Assembly: GCA_964472785.1 (NCBI GenBank)
Contig: CAYYMH010000061.1
Location: 1-23,917, forward strand
Length of the DNA stretch: 23,917 nucleotides
Reading direction: 5' to 3'
From: CAYYMH01 sp964472785
GTDB taxonomy: Bacteria; Zhuqueibacterota; Zhuqueibacteria; Thermofontimicrobiales; Thermofontimicrobiaceae
The translations under genes and the position numbers were made by a program. Shown piece by piece: positions 8,026 through 16,338 of the stretch. The notes beneath the pieces were generated by a model. That model saw only the letters and a list, made by a program, of their open reading frames with translations. It was not told the origin of the DNA and did no database searches. Positions within the stretch are counted from its first letter, which is position 1, and every line of letters starts with the position of its first letter.

Positions 8026-9243
8026 TTATTTTAATCGAAAACCCGTCTCAACAGAATGAAACAGGTCCAAATACTGTTCTAATAAACGGGTTAATAAATA
8101 ATTTTCTTTCACACTTTGCTTGGCCGCCTTACCCATTTTACGTTGCAGTTTTTCATCCTTTAACAATTGCACCATTCGCTCAGCAGTTTCTTCGACAGAG
8201 GAAACCAGAAATCCGTTTTCCCCATTTTCTATTTGATAACGAATGCCACCAACATCACCTCCGATTACAGGAGTGCCTTTCCACATGGCTTCAGCCACTG
8301 TTAAGCCGAATCCTTCCCGAATTGATTTTTGAATAACCACATCGGCAGTTCGTTGCAAAGCATTCACCAAAGCGGAATCCTGAAAACTCAGAATAATAAT
8401 GCGATCTTCTTTGGATTCCAAAAGCGATTGGTACACCTTTTCACCTTCAGGATCGTCAGTGGCCACATTGCCGACTAACACCAGCGTGCAATCAATTTCT
8501 TTTCTCGCTATTTTATACGCTTCAATTACACCTTGGGGATCTTTCCACGGATCAAAGCGGGATATTTGAGTCACGATAGGTAAATCAGTTGGAATATTAT
8601 AATGACTTAAGCGTTCGTCAATTTCTTCCTGGCTGAGCTCCTTGTTTTTTATCGTAAAGACATCAATCGCGGGTTGAAATATCACCTGCGGTGTGTTGAG
8701 GTTTTGTTTGTATTCTTCCAAAGAGAAAATAACGCCATCATATTTTTCAACGTACCGAAGCAGGTAATTCCAGAGTTCTTTATGCGGATTCGATAAATCA
8801 AGGTGACAACGCCAAATCCACGGTCCTCTCTTGCGAAAATGTTCAATTAATGCCAGCGGTTGAGGATCATGAATAATGACCATGTCATGGTCAAGGTGAT
8901 TCCGCACTGCATTTTCATAAATAACGGATTCATAAATTTCTTTTTTCAAATCACTTAAGTTTATCTTCGCGCCTTGCAATGCATTATGGGCTTTTTTTGT
9001 AATACTGAAAAAATCCGGCGATCCCTGAATGATACGCCAACCCGTTTTAATTCCCAACATGTTAAACATTAAAATAAGCGAGGATAATATCTCGGCTACG
9101 CCACCGCCATAATATGTCGAATTAATGTGCACGGTATGCAGATCTTTTAATGGCTCTGCCTTTTTCAAAATGCTATCTACAGCTTTTGATCCGATGTACT
9201 TCTCATAATCTTCAACGCAGACAACTTTATGATTTGTTCGCAT
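8026..9243 (-). CDS. treT: GT4 glycosyltransferase, probable trehalose synthase TreT
   Basis: This 405-residue retaining GT-B enzyme matches the TreT group, which joins NDP-glucose and glucose to make trehalose. The N-terminal signature HINSTYYGGGVAEIL (39-53) and the QPAIDVFTIKN segment (190-200) are typical of TreT/trehalose phosphorylase relatives. The donor-site region has SRFDPWKDP (228-236) and the E-X7-E element REGFGLTVAEAM, with E310 and E318. It is cytoplasmic. The ATG at 9243 has AGGAG 9 bases upstream. It lies 34 bases after pfkB and is followed by galT. The context of ion-pump genes upstream fits production of a compatible solute. A trehalose phosphorylase or sucrose-synthase-like activity is the main alternative. 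Confidence 0.82.
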   Translation of the reverse strand: MRTNHKVVCVEDYEKYIGSKAVDSILKKAEPLKDLHTVHINSTYYGGGVAEILSSLILMFNMLGIKTGWRIIQGSPDFFSITKKAHNALQGAKINLSDLKKEIYESVIYENAVRNHLDHDMVIIHDPQPLALIEHFRKRGPWIWRCHLDLSNPHKELWNYLLRYVEKYDGVIFSLEEYKQNLNTPQVIFQPAIDVFTIKNKELSQEEIDERLSHYNIPTDLPIVTQISRFDPWKDPQGVIEAYKIARKEIDCTLVLVGNVATDDPEGEKVYQSLLESKEDRIIILSFQDSALVNALQRTADVVIQKSIREGFGLTVAEAMWKGTPVIGGDVGGIRYQIENGENGFLVSSVEETAERMVQLLKDEKLQRKMGKAAKQSVKENYLLTRLLEQYLDLFHSVETGFRLK

Positions 9244-9277
9244 GAATACACACTCCTAATTATTTAATAGTACAATT

Positions 9278-10201
9278 TCATTCCATTCCTTTGTACAAGT
9301 TTTCCGTATCCTCTTTCCTGCATAATTCAGTACCGGGCGTCATAACCGCTGCTGCACCGGCGGCTATTCCGAACTTAACGGATTCTTTAATAGATTTACC
9401 ATCTGACAGACTTAAAACGATACCCGCCATCATACTATCACCTGCGCCCACTTTGCTTTTGATGGGAACTGTCGGGGAGCGCAAATGTTCGGCCCAATCT
9501 TTACAAGCAACAAAAGCTCCGCCAGCGCCAAGCGAAACAACAACCACTTCAGTTTGCTTTTTGTTAATCATCTCTTGGGCGACCTGTTTTAATTGATTCT
9601 CTTCTTTTATGTCTTGGCCTAAAATGTCCTTGAGCTCTCTCATGTTTGGCTTGATTAAATATACCCCTTCTTCCACTGCTTTACTCAAAGGTTCATCGGA
9701 TGTATCGATAATAGCGCGCGAGCCAATTTGCTTTGCCGTTTCAGACAATCTCGCATAAAAATCGGTTGGCACACCTTGTGGCAGACTGCCGCTGCCAACA
9801 ATAAAGTCCGGTTTATCTTTGAGATGTGCAATCATATCCAGACATGTCTGCCACTCATTCTTCGCCATTTCCGGACCGGGCATACCGAACCGAAATTGCT
9901 GATGACCAGATTCTTCAAAAATGATCACATTTTCTCGTGTTAATCCCTGGATTGAAATCGGATGTTGATTCACCTGCTCTTCATCCAGCAATTGTTGTAA
10001 AAAATCACCGTTGGTGCCGCCCGCTGGGTAATATGCTTTGGACTGACCTCCCAGCTTTTTAATTGCCCGTGATACATTTATTCCGCCGCCACCGGGCTCA
10101 TAGCGAGGTTCTTCACAACGCAGTTTTCGTTCCGGTACTACCTGTTGAACCCTTGAATTCATGTCAATAGTCGGATTCATTGTCAATGTTACTATTTTCA
10201 T
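9278..10201 (-). CDS. pfkB: PfkB-family 6-phosphofructokinase (Pfk-2 type)
   Basis: This 307-residue ribokinase-fold sugar kinase most closely recalls E. coli Pfk-2: it has TLTMNPTID, a Pfk-2-like PERKLRCEEPRYEPGGGGIN (23-42), PAGGTNGDFL, GSGSLPQGVP (136-145), KPNMREL and the catalytic VGAGDS (251-256) with Asp255 as general base. The expected reaction is ATP-dependent phosphorylation of fructose-6-phosphate. 1-Phosphofructokinase and tagatose-6-phosphate kinase are alternatives, but the PEGKLRC-like segment favours Pfk-2. The ATG at 10201 has AAGGAG 11 bases upstream, and this site overlaps the stop codon of atpG (8-base gap). Translation is therefore probably linked to the ATPase operon. 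It feeds hexose phosphate metabolism next to treT and galT. Confidence 0.9.
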   Translation of the reverse strand: MKIVTLTMNPTIDMNSRVQQVVPERKLRCEEPRYEPGGGGINVSRAIKKLGGQSKAYYPAGGTNGDFLQQLLDEEQVNQHPISIQGLTRENVIIFEESGHQQFRFGMPGPEMAKNEWQTCLDMIAHLKDKPDFIVGSGSLPQGVPTDFYARLSETAKQIGSRAIIDTSDEPLSKAVEEGVYLIKPNMRELKDILGQDIKEENQLKQVAQEMINKKQTEVVVVSLGAGGAFVACKDWAEHLRSPTVPIKSKVGAGDSMMAGIVLSLSDGKSIKESVKFGIAAGAAAVMTPGTELCRKEDTENLYKGME

Positions 10202-10209
10202 AATATACG

Positions 10210-11097
10210 CTACTCCTTGGTTTCCAATGCTTCAAAGCCGGACACAATATCTAATAACTCACTTGTGATCGAGCTCTGTCGCTGGCGATTGTACTGAGCG
10301 TTAAGCTCATCCAATCGTTCTTCAATGTTTTTTTCCGCGGCTTGCATAGCAGCGAGACGGCTGGCATTTTCACTGGCTAACGATTCTGCAAACGCGCGAT
10401 ACAGATGAAAAAAGAAATAATGGCGGATTAACGCCGCAAAAAGTTCTTCCCATTCCATCGTGTAAATGGGCAGACTGCGAGATTTCCATGGTTCCTGCTC
10501 CAATCTCTCTAACCATGACAGATTAATCGGTAGCAGAAACCACATGTGGGGATCATAAGCAGAGCCCGATTTCTTTTTATTGTAAAATAAAACAATCTGC
10601 GCCACACCTTCTTCAAAGCGCCAGTGTTCGATTTTTAGCATTAATTCCTGGACGCTGAAAGTAATCTCATTGATCGAGCCGGGTAAATCAATGGTATCTT
10701 CAACAGCCTGCTCACCAGCTTCGAAATGAGTGACTGTTCTGTGTCCCAGAGTGAGCACTCTTCGAAAGTCCGGGTTTTCCTGTATTCTGGCCATGCGATC
10801 CAGGGCAAATGAGGCGATCTGTTCATTGAACTGACCGCACATTCCCTGATCCGATCCAAAGACGATAGCGCCCAACTGGTTTTGCTCGTCTTTTGAGGGC
10901 GGATTAATGATCGGTTTTCTCTTTCGCAAAGCAATCTGAAAACCCATCTCGATAGCCTGATTGTACTGCTCCAATGATTCCACAGCCTCCTCATATTGAC
11001 GAATGCTTACGGCTGCCATCGCTTTCATTGTTTTTACAACCGACTGTAAATCACGCGCGCTTTCTAATTTCCGTTTAACTGCTTCCAGTGTCTTCAT
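10210..11097 (-). CDS. atpG: N-ATPase F1 gamma subunit
   Basis: The central rotor-stalk subunit is 295 residues long. The N-terminal helix reads MKTLEAVKRKLESARDLQSV followed by VKTMKAMAAVSIRQYEE, which is the characteristic gamma start (SA.DL..VV.TMKA.AAVSI) of N-ATPases. The C-terminal helix has NASRLAAMQAAEKNIEERLD and LNAQYNRQRQSSITSELLDI, the conserved gamma terminus. The N-terminus overlaps the 3' end of atpA by 23 bases. It is the last ATPase subunit of the train, matching the N-ATPase order ending in A-G. pfkB follows 8 bases later with its ribosome site inside the atpG end. Confidence 0.95.
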   Translation of the reverse strand: MKTLEAVKRKLESARDLQSVVKTMKAMAAVSIRQYEEAVESLEQYNQAIEMGFQIALRKRKPIINPPSKDEQNQLGAIVFGSDQGMCGQFNEQIASFALDRMARIQENPDFRRVLTLGHRTVTHFEAGEQAVEDTIDLPGSINEITFSVQELMLKIEHWRFEEGVAQIVLFYNKKKSGSAYDPHMWFLLPINLSWLERLEQEPWKSRSLPIYTMEWEELFAALIRHYFFFHLYRAFAESLASENASRLAAMQAAEKNIEERLDELNAQYNRQRQSSITSELLDIVSGFEALETKE

Positions 11098-12634
11098 CTT
11101 CTTCGACCTCTTCTTCCAAATGTAAAACTTCTCGGATCAAATCTGTTAGCTTCGTCCGGTCATCATCCGTCAATTTTTCCCCCGAATCAACTTTTTCACA
11201 CAGATCTGGTAATTTTTCGGTTGCCGCGTTTCGGATCTGTTCTGCAGCATCGCTAATGTCCTCGACGTTCAGTGAGTCAAAAAATCCCTCGGTGATGCCA
11301 GTTAAAACTGCAATTTGTTCCGGCGCTGAGAGAGGTGAATATTGTGGTTGTTTCAGTATCTCCCGAACGCGGCGTCCCCGCTCCAGAGTTTTTCTTGTTT
11401 CTTCATCCAAACGTGTACTGAAGCGGGCAAAGGTTTCTAATTCTTCGAATTGAGAATAGGACAATCGTAAATCACCGGCTACATCCCGATATGCCTTTAA
11501 TTGTGTTTTACCGCCAACTCTGGAAACCGATTTTCCCACATCCACAGCCGGTAAAATACCTTTTCGATACAAATCAGGTGACAAGTAAATCTGCCCATCG
11601 GTGATGGAAATAAGATTTGTCGGGATGTAGGCAGAAATATTTTGCGCCTGCGTTTCGATAATGGGCAAAGCCGTTAAAGAACCACCTCCCAGGTCTTCGA
11701 TTAAATGGGTGGACCGCTCCAGCAATCGTGAATGAATATAAAAGATGTCACCCGGATATGCTTCTCTCGCCGGCGGGCGACGTAACAATAGGGATAATTC
11801 CCGATAAGCACGCGCATGCCGGGTTAAATCATCGTAAACAATGAGCACATCATCGCCCTGATCCCGAAAATATTCTGCCATGCTCGTTGCGGAATAGGGA
11901 GCGAGATATTGCATTCCCGGCGTATCCTCACCATTGGCGATGACGATCAGTGAATATTCCAGTGCATCTCGTTCCTGCAGGTTGGCGATAAATTTAGCTA
12001 CATCCGAGCTTTTTTGTCCAATGGCACAGTAAACACATTTCACGTCTTTGTCATGCTGATTAATGATCGTGTCCAGCGCGATCGCTGTTTTCCCGGTCTG
12101 ACGATCGCCGACAATCAGCTCTCGCTGGCCGCGCCCGATTGGAATAAGCGCATCCACTACTTTCAGTCCGGTTTGCAACGGAACTTCCACGGGATCGCGA
12201 TCCATGATTCCGGGAGAAGGTCGCTCAATGGGACGCCGTTCCGATGTACGAATTGGTCCTTTTTCGTCCAACGGTCTGCCGATGGCATCGACAACCCTTC
12301 CAATCAGCGCATCTCCCACCGGGACATCCACGACACTGCCGGTGCGATAGACTTCGCTTCCGATATTGATATTTTTACTTTTATCCAATAAAATAATGCC
12401 TAATTGATCCGGTTCAAGATTAAAAGCAATGCCCAAATAATTTCCGGGAAAGCGAACGAGTTCGTCGGATTTTACATTGGGCAATCCTAAAACGCGAGCG
12501 ATGCTTTCGCCTACATAGTCCACGGTTCCCATCTCCAGCGGCTTCAATTCCGGATGATAATTTTTCAAAACCTCTTCTGATATTTTGAAAGTGTCATCCA
12601 AAACAGCCATTAAATTTTCGTTTTCGAAATTCAT
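11075..12634 (-). CDS. atpA: N-ATPase F1 alpha subunit
   Basis: This non-catalytic nucleotide-binding subunit has 519 residues. It shows the Walker A motif GDRQTGKT (176-183), VVDALIPIGRGQRELIVGDR before it, VLIVYDDLTRHARAYRELSLL with the Walker B region, and PPAREAYPGDIFYIHSRLLE, all standard for alpha. The C-terminal tail is very acidic (LEEEVEEDEDTGSS) and overlaps atpG by 23 bases. It lies downstream of the b/delta gene. The Shine-Dalgarno is weak, so translation may be coupled to atpF. Unlike ordinary operons there is no separate delta gene between b and alpha, as expected for N-ATPases. Confidence 0.97.
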   Translation of the reverse strand: MNFENENLMAVLDDTFKISEEVLKNYHPELKPLEMGTVDYVGESIARVLGLPNVKSDELVRFPGNYLGIAFNLEPDQLGIILLDKSKNINIGSEVYRTGSVVDVPVGDALIGRVVDAIGRPLDEKGPIRTSERRPIERPSPGIMDRDPVEVPLQTGLKVVDALIPIGRGQRELIVGDRQTGKTAIALDTIINQHDKDVKCVYCAIGQKSSDVAKFIANLQERDALEYSLIVIANGEDTPGMQYLAPYSATSMAEYFRDQGDDVLIVYDDLTRHARAYRELSLLLRRPPAREAYPGDIFYIHSRLLERSTHLIEDLGGGSLTALPIIETQAQNISAYIPTNLISITDGQIYLSPDLYRKGILPAVDVGKSVSRVGGKTQLKAYRDVAGDLRLSYSQFEELETFARFSTRLDEETRKTLERGRRVREILKQPQYSPLSAPEQIAVLTGITEGFFDSLNVEDISDAAEQIRNAATEKLPDLCEKVDSGEKLTDDDRTKLTDLIREVLHLEEEVEEDEDTGSS

Positions 12635-12671
12635 ATTTCTATCAGAAAATTAGATTTTAATATTAACAGAT

Positions 12672-13478
12672 TTATTTGTCTTTATCCGAGTTATCTTTTT
12701 TCTCAGTCTCACTGTCTTTGATATCTTCTCTTATGGCTTGATTGAAACTTTCCTCCAAAGTTGACAGGTAGTTATCGATACTCCAGACAACTTTTTTTCC
12801 ATCCAATTTCATCTCGATGCCACAGATCAAATCTTCCGTGATACCAAAATTTAGTGCCACTTGTTTTGTGACTTTCTCTTTAAGCGCTCCGGTAATTTTT
12901 TCTTTCAAGTCATCGGATAATTCAAAGGCGCTATTAATTTGGATGTTGTCATCATTTTTTTTAACAAAATTAACGATCTCTTCTTTTTCATCGTCATTCA
13001 TGTTTTGAATACGTTCAATGAATTCGGCGATGATCTGTTTCTCCAAATTAACATCTGATAAATCTTTTAGCACCCGCCGGGAAATGGAATAGACCTGATC
13101 CCCGACCTTTTGTCGGAGTTCACTGTAAAACTCATCCTGCTCCTGTTCCACCGTTTTCTTCCAGCGGGAACGCAGCTCTTCCACTTCCTTACGTGCCTTT
13201 TGAATCAGCTCTTTTTTCTCTTCTTCGGACTTTTGTTTTGCCTGTTCGAGCAGCTCATCTTTTTTGTTTTCCAGTTCCTGCTTTTTTTGCTGATATTCTT
13301 CCAGTTCTTCATCAGCCTCGTTTTTTTTAGCTTCAGCCTCGTCCAATCGTGAAGCGATAAGCTGTTCCCGCTCGTCCATCACTTTCACAATTCGGTTATA
13401 CAAAAAATGTTTGAGCAGTGCTACCAGAATGAGAAAATTAACCATTTGAGAAATTAACACAAACCAATCGATATTCAT
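12672..13478 (-). CDS. atpF: N-ATPase peripheral stalk subunit b with delta-like C-terminal domain
   Basis: The 268-residue protein is longer than an ordinary b subunit of about 160. Residues 5-26 form one membrane helix (FVLISQMVNFLILVALLKHF). Residues about 35-125 are a charged coiled coil full of E, K and Q. Residues about 140-260 resemble an OSCP/delta subunit: YSISRRVLKDLSDVNLEKQI, then TKQVALNFGITEDLICGIEM (204-223) and the WSIDNYLSTLEESF element that closes delta proteins. This supplies the missing delta function, since no atpH is present. The C-terminus is rich in acidic and lysine residues. GAGGAGGT lies 6 bases upstream of the ATG. It sits 12 bases after atpE. Confidence 0.93.
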   Translation of the reverse strand: MNIDWFVLISQMVNFLILVALLKHFLYNRIVKVMDEREQLIASRLDEAEAKKNEADEELEEYQQKKQELENKKDELLEQAKQKSEEEKKELIQKARKEVEELRSRWKKTVEQEQDEFYSELRQKVGDQVYSISRRVLKDLSDVNLEKQIIAEFIERIQNMNDDEKEEIVNFVKKNDDNIQINSAFELSDDLKEKITGALKEKVTKQVALNFGITEDLICGIEMKLDGKKVVWSIDNYLSTLEESFNQAIREDIKDSETEKKDNSDKDK

Positions 13479-13490
13479 AATTTAACCTCC

Positions 13491-13751
13491 TCATTGCTGC
13501 GTGACATGACTCCAGAATGGATTGGCAAAGATCAAAATAATGGAAATAACAAAACAGTAGATCGCTGTCGATTCCACCATTGCCAGTCCGACAAATAAAG
13601 TTCTCGTGATCGTGCTCGATTCATCCGGTTGTTGGGCAATGGCACTCAGCGCTCGTGCCAATGCGATTCCTTCGCCGATTGCCGGGCCGATTGAACCTAA
13701 TGCGATTGTAAATCCTGCAACAAGTATCGAATACTGACCAATAACTTCCAT
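13491..13751 (-). CDS. atpE: N-ATPase rotor ring subunit c with two membrane carboxylates
   Basis: This is an 86-residue hairpin of two membrane helices. Helix 1 carries GSIGPAIGEGIALARAL (19-35) with Glu27, the loop has ARALSAIAQQPDES, and helix 2 has FVGLAMVESTAIYCFVI with Glu60, Ser61, Thr62 and Tyr65. Glu60 is the ion-binding carboxylate. The ES..Y pattern corresponds to the sodium ligand set known from Ilyobacter c (E65, S66, Y70), and Glu27 falls exactly 33 residues before it, where Gln32 sits in Ilyobacter. Two carboxylates per c subunit are a hallmark of N-ATPases. Whether Na+ or H+ is the real coupling ion cannot be settled by sequence. AGGAGG precedes the ATG, and atpB ends 3 bases upstream. 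Confidence 0.95.
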   Translation of the reverse strand: MEVIGQYSILVAGFTIALGSIGPAIGEGIALARALSAIAQQPDESSTITRTLFVGLAMVESTAIYCFVISIILIFANPFWSHVTQQ

Positions 13752-13754
13752 TTT

Positions 13755-14453
13755 TCATTCCTCCTGAGTTTGTTTGTTTTCTTTTTGTTGAAAAGCCTGT
13801 GTTGCTGAAGCGATGTATACGGTTGCCAGCACCCCGAAGATATAAGCCTGAATTTGTCCGATCAACATGCCCAACAGTTGCATGATGATGGGAACAAATA
13901 GCGGAGCGATAGAAATAAGAATGGCAACGATCATCGTTCCGCTCATCATATTTCCAAATAATCGGACTGCCATTGCCAGCGTCCGTGAAAATTCTCCGAT
14001 AATATTAAAAGGGAGCATAAAGACCACCGGTCGAATGTAATGCTTGAGATATTCTTTGACGCCACGTTTTTTGATCCCAAAAAAGGGTACGGCAAAAAAG
14101 ACGCACAGCGCCAAGGCAGCGGTCGTGTATAGTGATCCTGTCGGTGGTTGATAGCCAGGGACAAAAATCAAAAGATTCGCCAGAGAGATAAACAAAAACA
14201 ACGTACCGATAAAACCCAAATATTCATCGGGATCCTGATGGGTAACATCCCGGATCTGTTTTCTGATGAACGAGACAATAGTCTCGAGCAAACTTTGCCA
14301 CCGGGAGATATTTGGCTCGACAGATAATTTTCTGGTAACCAGCCATGAAATGATGACCAATATCGCCATGACGACCCACGTGAACACAATGGTGGCGTTC
14401 AATTTAATGAATCCCCATTCCCAATAAACTATTGAATCAGGACTTATGCCCAT
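13755..14453 (-). CDS. atpB: N-ATPase membrane subunit a
   Basis: This 232-residue polytopic protein forms the ion channel against the c ring. The essential stator arginine is Arg164 in SRTLAMAVRLFGNMMSG (156-172), and the C-terminal helix pair has GQIQAYIFGVLATVYIA, both diagnostic. About five to six membrane segments are visible, with an N-terminal helix TIVFTWVVMAILVIISWLVT and DPDEYLGFIGTLFLFI. The start ATG at 14453 lies inside the 3' end of atpR (17-base overlap), which suggests coupled translation. The C-terminus is short and polar. Confidence 0.95.
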   Translation of the reverse strand: MGISPDSIVYWEWGFIKLNATIVFTWVVMAILVIISWLVTRKLSVEPNISRWQSLLETIVSFIRKQIRDVTHQDPDEYLGFIGTLFLFISLANLLIFVPGYQPPTGSLYTTAALALCVFFAVPFFGIKKRGVKEYLKHYIRPVVFMLPFNIIGEFSRTLAMAVRLFGNMMSGTMIVAILISIAPLFVPIIMQLLGMLIGQIQAYIFGVLATVYIASATQAFQQKENKQTQEE

Positions 14454-14763
14454 GCTCCGTTACCTCCGCTTTTCTAAGATAATTTGGTGTTGATTTAATT
14501 TTTCGAACCATGACAAATCGCGTCAGCATGAATCCGATCAAGCAGGCAATAAGATATTGCCAGTCACTATAAGATACGATCAAATAAAACGCGCCAAACA
14601 GGAATGTCATCCGAACCAAAAAACTGCCCATGATTAGAATGAACGGTTTTTTTGTCGTCGGAATCTGCTGGACTGTTATCCACAAAATTCCGAAATAGAA
14701 GAGCCCTAAAACCAGTCCTGCTAAAAGTGCTAATAAGTATGAAAAAATTATTTCTGTCATCAT
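14437..14763 (-). CDS. atpR: N-ATPase accessory membrane protein AtpR
   Basis: This is a 108-residue protein with about three membrane helices: FSYLLALLAGLVLGLFYFGI, then PFILIMGSFLVRMTFLFGAFYL, and YLIACLIGFMLTRFVMVRK. The G..LG..YFG.LW.TV motif in the first helix and the two membrane arginines (in LVRMTF and LTRFVM) are typical of AtpR, which is confined to N-ATPase operons and is proposed to act in c-ring assembly or ion binding. I start at the ATG 14763; the GTG at 14772 is an alternative, and the ATG at 14760 is the next codon. It follows the antiporter gene by 16 bases and overlaps atpB, so the R-B junction of the canonical operon is preserved. Confidence 0.9.
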   Translation of the reverse strand: MMTEIIFSYLLALLAGLVLGLFYFGILWITVQQIPTTKKPFILIMGSFLVRMTFLFGAFYLIVSYSDWQYLIACLIGFMLTRFVMVRKIKSTPNYLRKAEVTEHGHKS

Positions 14764-14779
14764 TCTACTCACTTTTCTA

Positions 14780-15988
14780 TTATTTTGTCAGTAATCGTCG
14801 AATAATAATGGGTGAAAAAATACATGTCGCCCCGGAAACCAACACCATCGCTGTGAACGTTGCCGGAGTCACAGCCCAATCTCCCAAGTTTTTACCGTGC
14901 TTCATAATAATCATGGTGATCTCTGCTCTGGGAATCATACTTATTCCGATGAGCAGAGCGCCGATCCATCCGCTGGTGATTAATGTCGGAACACCATGAC
15001 CCAGAACTTTTCCAAGAATTGCGATCACCAATAAAATGAAACCTAATCCCATCGATGCTGTCAATGAACTCGGTTCAATGCTCAGCCCAATGCCGATAAA
15101 GAAAAACGGGCTGAAAAATTCATACAGCGTTTCAAAAGATGCGTCGATTTTCACAGATTTGGGATCACGACTGAACACCAGCCCGGCAAAAAAAGCTCCG
15201 ATCGCTACTGAAAAACCCAATAGCCCCGCTATCGATGCAATCATAATTCCCACGCCTGCAATTACAATCATTGGGTCTGGTGATGATTCGATATTTTTAA
15301 AAAATCCAGTAATGTGCCGCTCAATATAAAGCGAAAAAAATGCGCACAACGCTCCGAATATAACCAGTTTTAGCAGAATGACACCGACTGCTTGAATCAA
15401 TAAAGGAAACAGCGCAGAGCTTCCTACCTCGTGCTTTAATACTGGAGCAATTGCAAGCATTAATGCCATGAGAACAATGCCGGAAATATCGTCCATTTCA
15501 GCCACATCCACCAACAATTCACCACGCTCTGATTGGATTTCCTCTGCTTCTTGCCAAACACCGACCGGGATCCCGACGCTGGTGGCTGTAAGCGCCACCG
15601 AAATGAACAGACTATTTATCAGTTCCAAATGCAATAAATGATAGCACGTAATGAAACCCAAACCTCCGCTCACCAGCACTCCCCCGATCCAGATAAAACT
15701 GGCACGTCGTAACTGATGCAGCAGTCCGGAAACATTGCTTTCCAGCCCGATCCGAAATAAAAGTGTGATAATACCTAATTTTGCTAAAAACTCAAAAATT
15801 TCTTCGCCACCGGTTGAGAGACATCCGGACCAGGTGTCCATTAATCGAATAAAAAAACCCAGTACCATAAAACCGACGATGGACGGAATTCCGATACGCC
15901 TTGAACCGGATCGGATCAAAATAGTCAGGAAAACACTCGCGCCCATTATCAGTATTATCAGAGAAAGACTTTCACCGCTTTCACTCAT
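14780..15988 (-). CDS. CPA2-family cation/proton antiporter inserted in the N-ATPase operon
   Basis: The 402-residue protein has about 11-13 membrane segments and no C-terminal TrkA/RCK domain. Family marks include RIGIPSIVGFMVLGFFI, FEFLAKLGIITLLFRIGLES (66-83), the unwound-helix region VALTATSVGIPVGVW, then VAEMDDISGIVLMAL with adjacent Asp166-Asp167, GAFFAGLVFSR and IPRAEITMIIMKHG near the end. A paired DD in this position is the NapA/NhaA-type ion site and is generally associated with electrogenic Na+/H+ exchange; the basic residue in IPRAE is also a CPA2 mark. It overlaps atpQ by 8 bases (ATGAGTGA) and ends 16 bases before atpR, so it is embedded between two N-ATPase genes. A K+/H+ (KefB-like) role is the alternative. 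Ion specificity is inferred. Confidence 0.9.
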   Translation of the reverse strand: MSESGESLSLIILIMGASVFLTILIRSGSRRIGIPSIVGFMVLGFFIRLMDTWSGCLSTGGEEIFEFLAKLGIITLLFRIGLESNVSGLLHQLRRASFIWIGGVLVSGGLGFITCYHLLHLELINSLFISVALTATSVGIPVGVWQEAEEIQSERGELLVDVAEMDDISGIVLMALMLAIAPVLKHEVGSSALFPLLIQAVGVILLKLVIFGALCAFFSLYIERHITGFFKNIESSPDPMIVIAGVGIMIASIAGLLGFSVAIGAFFAGLVFSRDPKSVKIDASFETLYEFFSPFFFIGIGLSIEPSSLTASMGLGFILLVIAILGKVLGHGVPTLITSGWIGALLIGISMIPRAEITMIIMKHGKNLGDWAVTPATFTAMVLVSGATCIFSPIIIRRLLTK

Positions 15989-16298
15989 GTTGACTCTCCT
16001 TCTTTACCCAAAACCAGGCATTTAAACATCCTAATACCACGCCAATCATTAAGAAAATTAGTGTCCATGAATACTGACCGCCATATCTCGAATCGATCCA
16101 GATGCCAATCGCTAAAAACAAAAGCGTTGGAATCGACACTGCCCACCCGACTAATCCAAACATACCCAGACCAAACCAGATGCTTTTGTTCTCTCTTTCT
16201 TTTCTCGCTTTCATTTTCCGATCTGCCTTTTTGCCAATCTTCTCGGAAAAATCCCCTTGAATTTTATCCTCTTTTGATTTTTCGAATAGATTTTTCAT
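15981..16298 (-). CDS. atpQ: AtpZ/AtpI-like membrane protein (AtpQ position)
   Basis: This 105-residue protein has a basic, lysine-rich cytoplasmic N-terminus of about 40 residues, followed by two membrane helices: GLGMFGLVGWAVSIPTLLFL with AIGIWIDSRYGG between them, and SWTLIFLMIGVVLGCLNAW. The GW.VSIPTL...IGIWID segment is the signature of the AtpZ/AtpI family, which lies next to F-ATPase genes and is suggested to help cation supply or c-ring assembly. It sits between atpC and the antiporter, where N-ATPase operons carry atpQ. Its stop overlaps the antiporter start, and its gap to atpC is 40 bases. Confidence 0.88.
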   Translation of the reverse strand: MKNLFEKSKEDKIQGDFSEKIGKKADRKMKARKERENKSIWFGLGMFGLVGWAVSIPTLLFLAIGIWIDSRYGGQYSWTLIFLMIGVVLGCLNAWFWVKKESQHE

Positions 16299-16338
16299 GT
16301 TTACTGATCTGCTTTAAATAAGTGAACACGTTATAATT

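Noticed and set aside
11075..11097. Possible frameshift at the atpA/atpG junction because of the 23-base overlap
   Set aside because: Both ends are family-like: the acidic atpA tail and the standard gamma N-terminus. Overlapping genes are common in this operon.
14437..14453. Truncation of atpR or atpB by their 17-base overlap
   Set aside because: Both proteins have complete membrane segments and normal lengths; the overlap looks like translational coupling.
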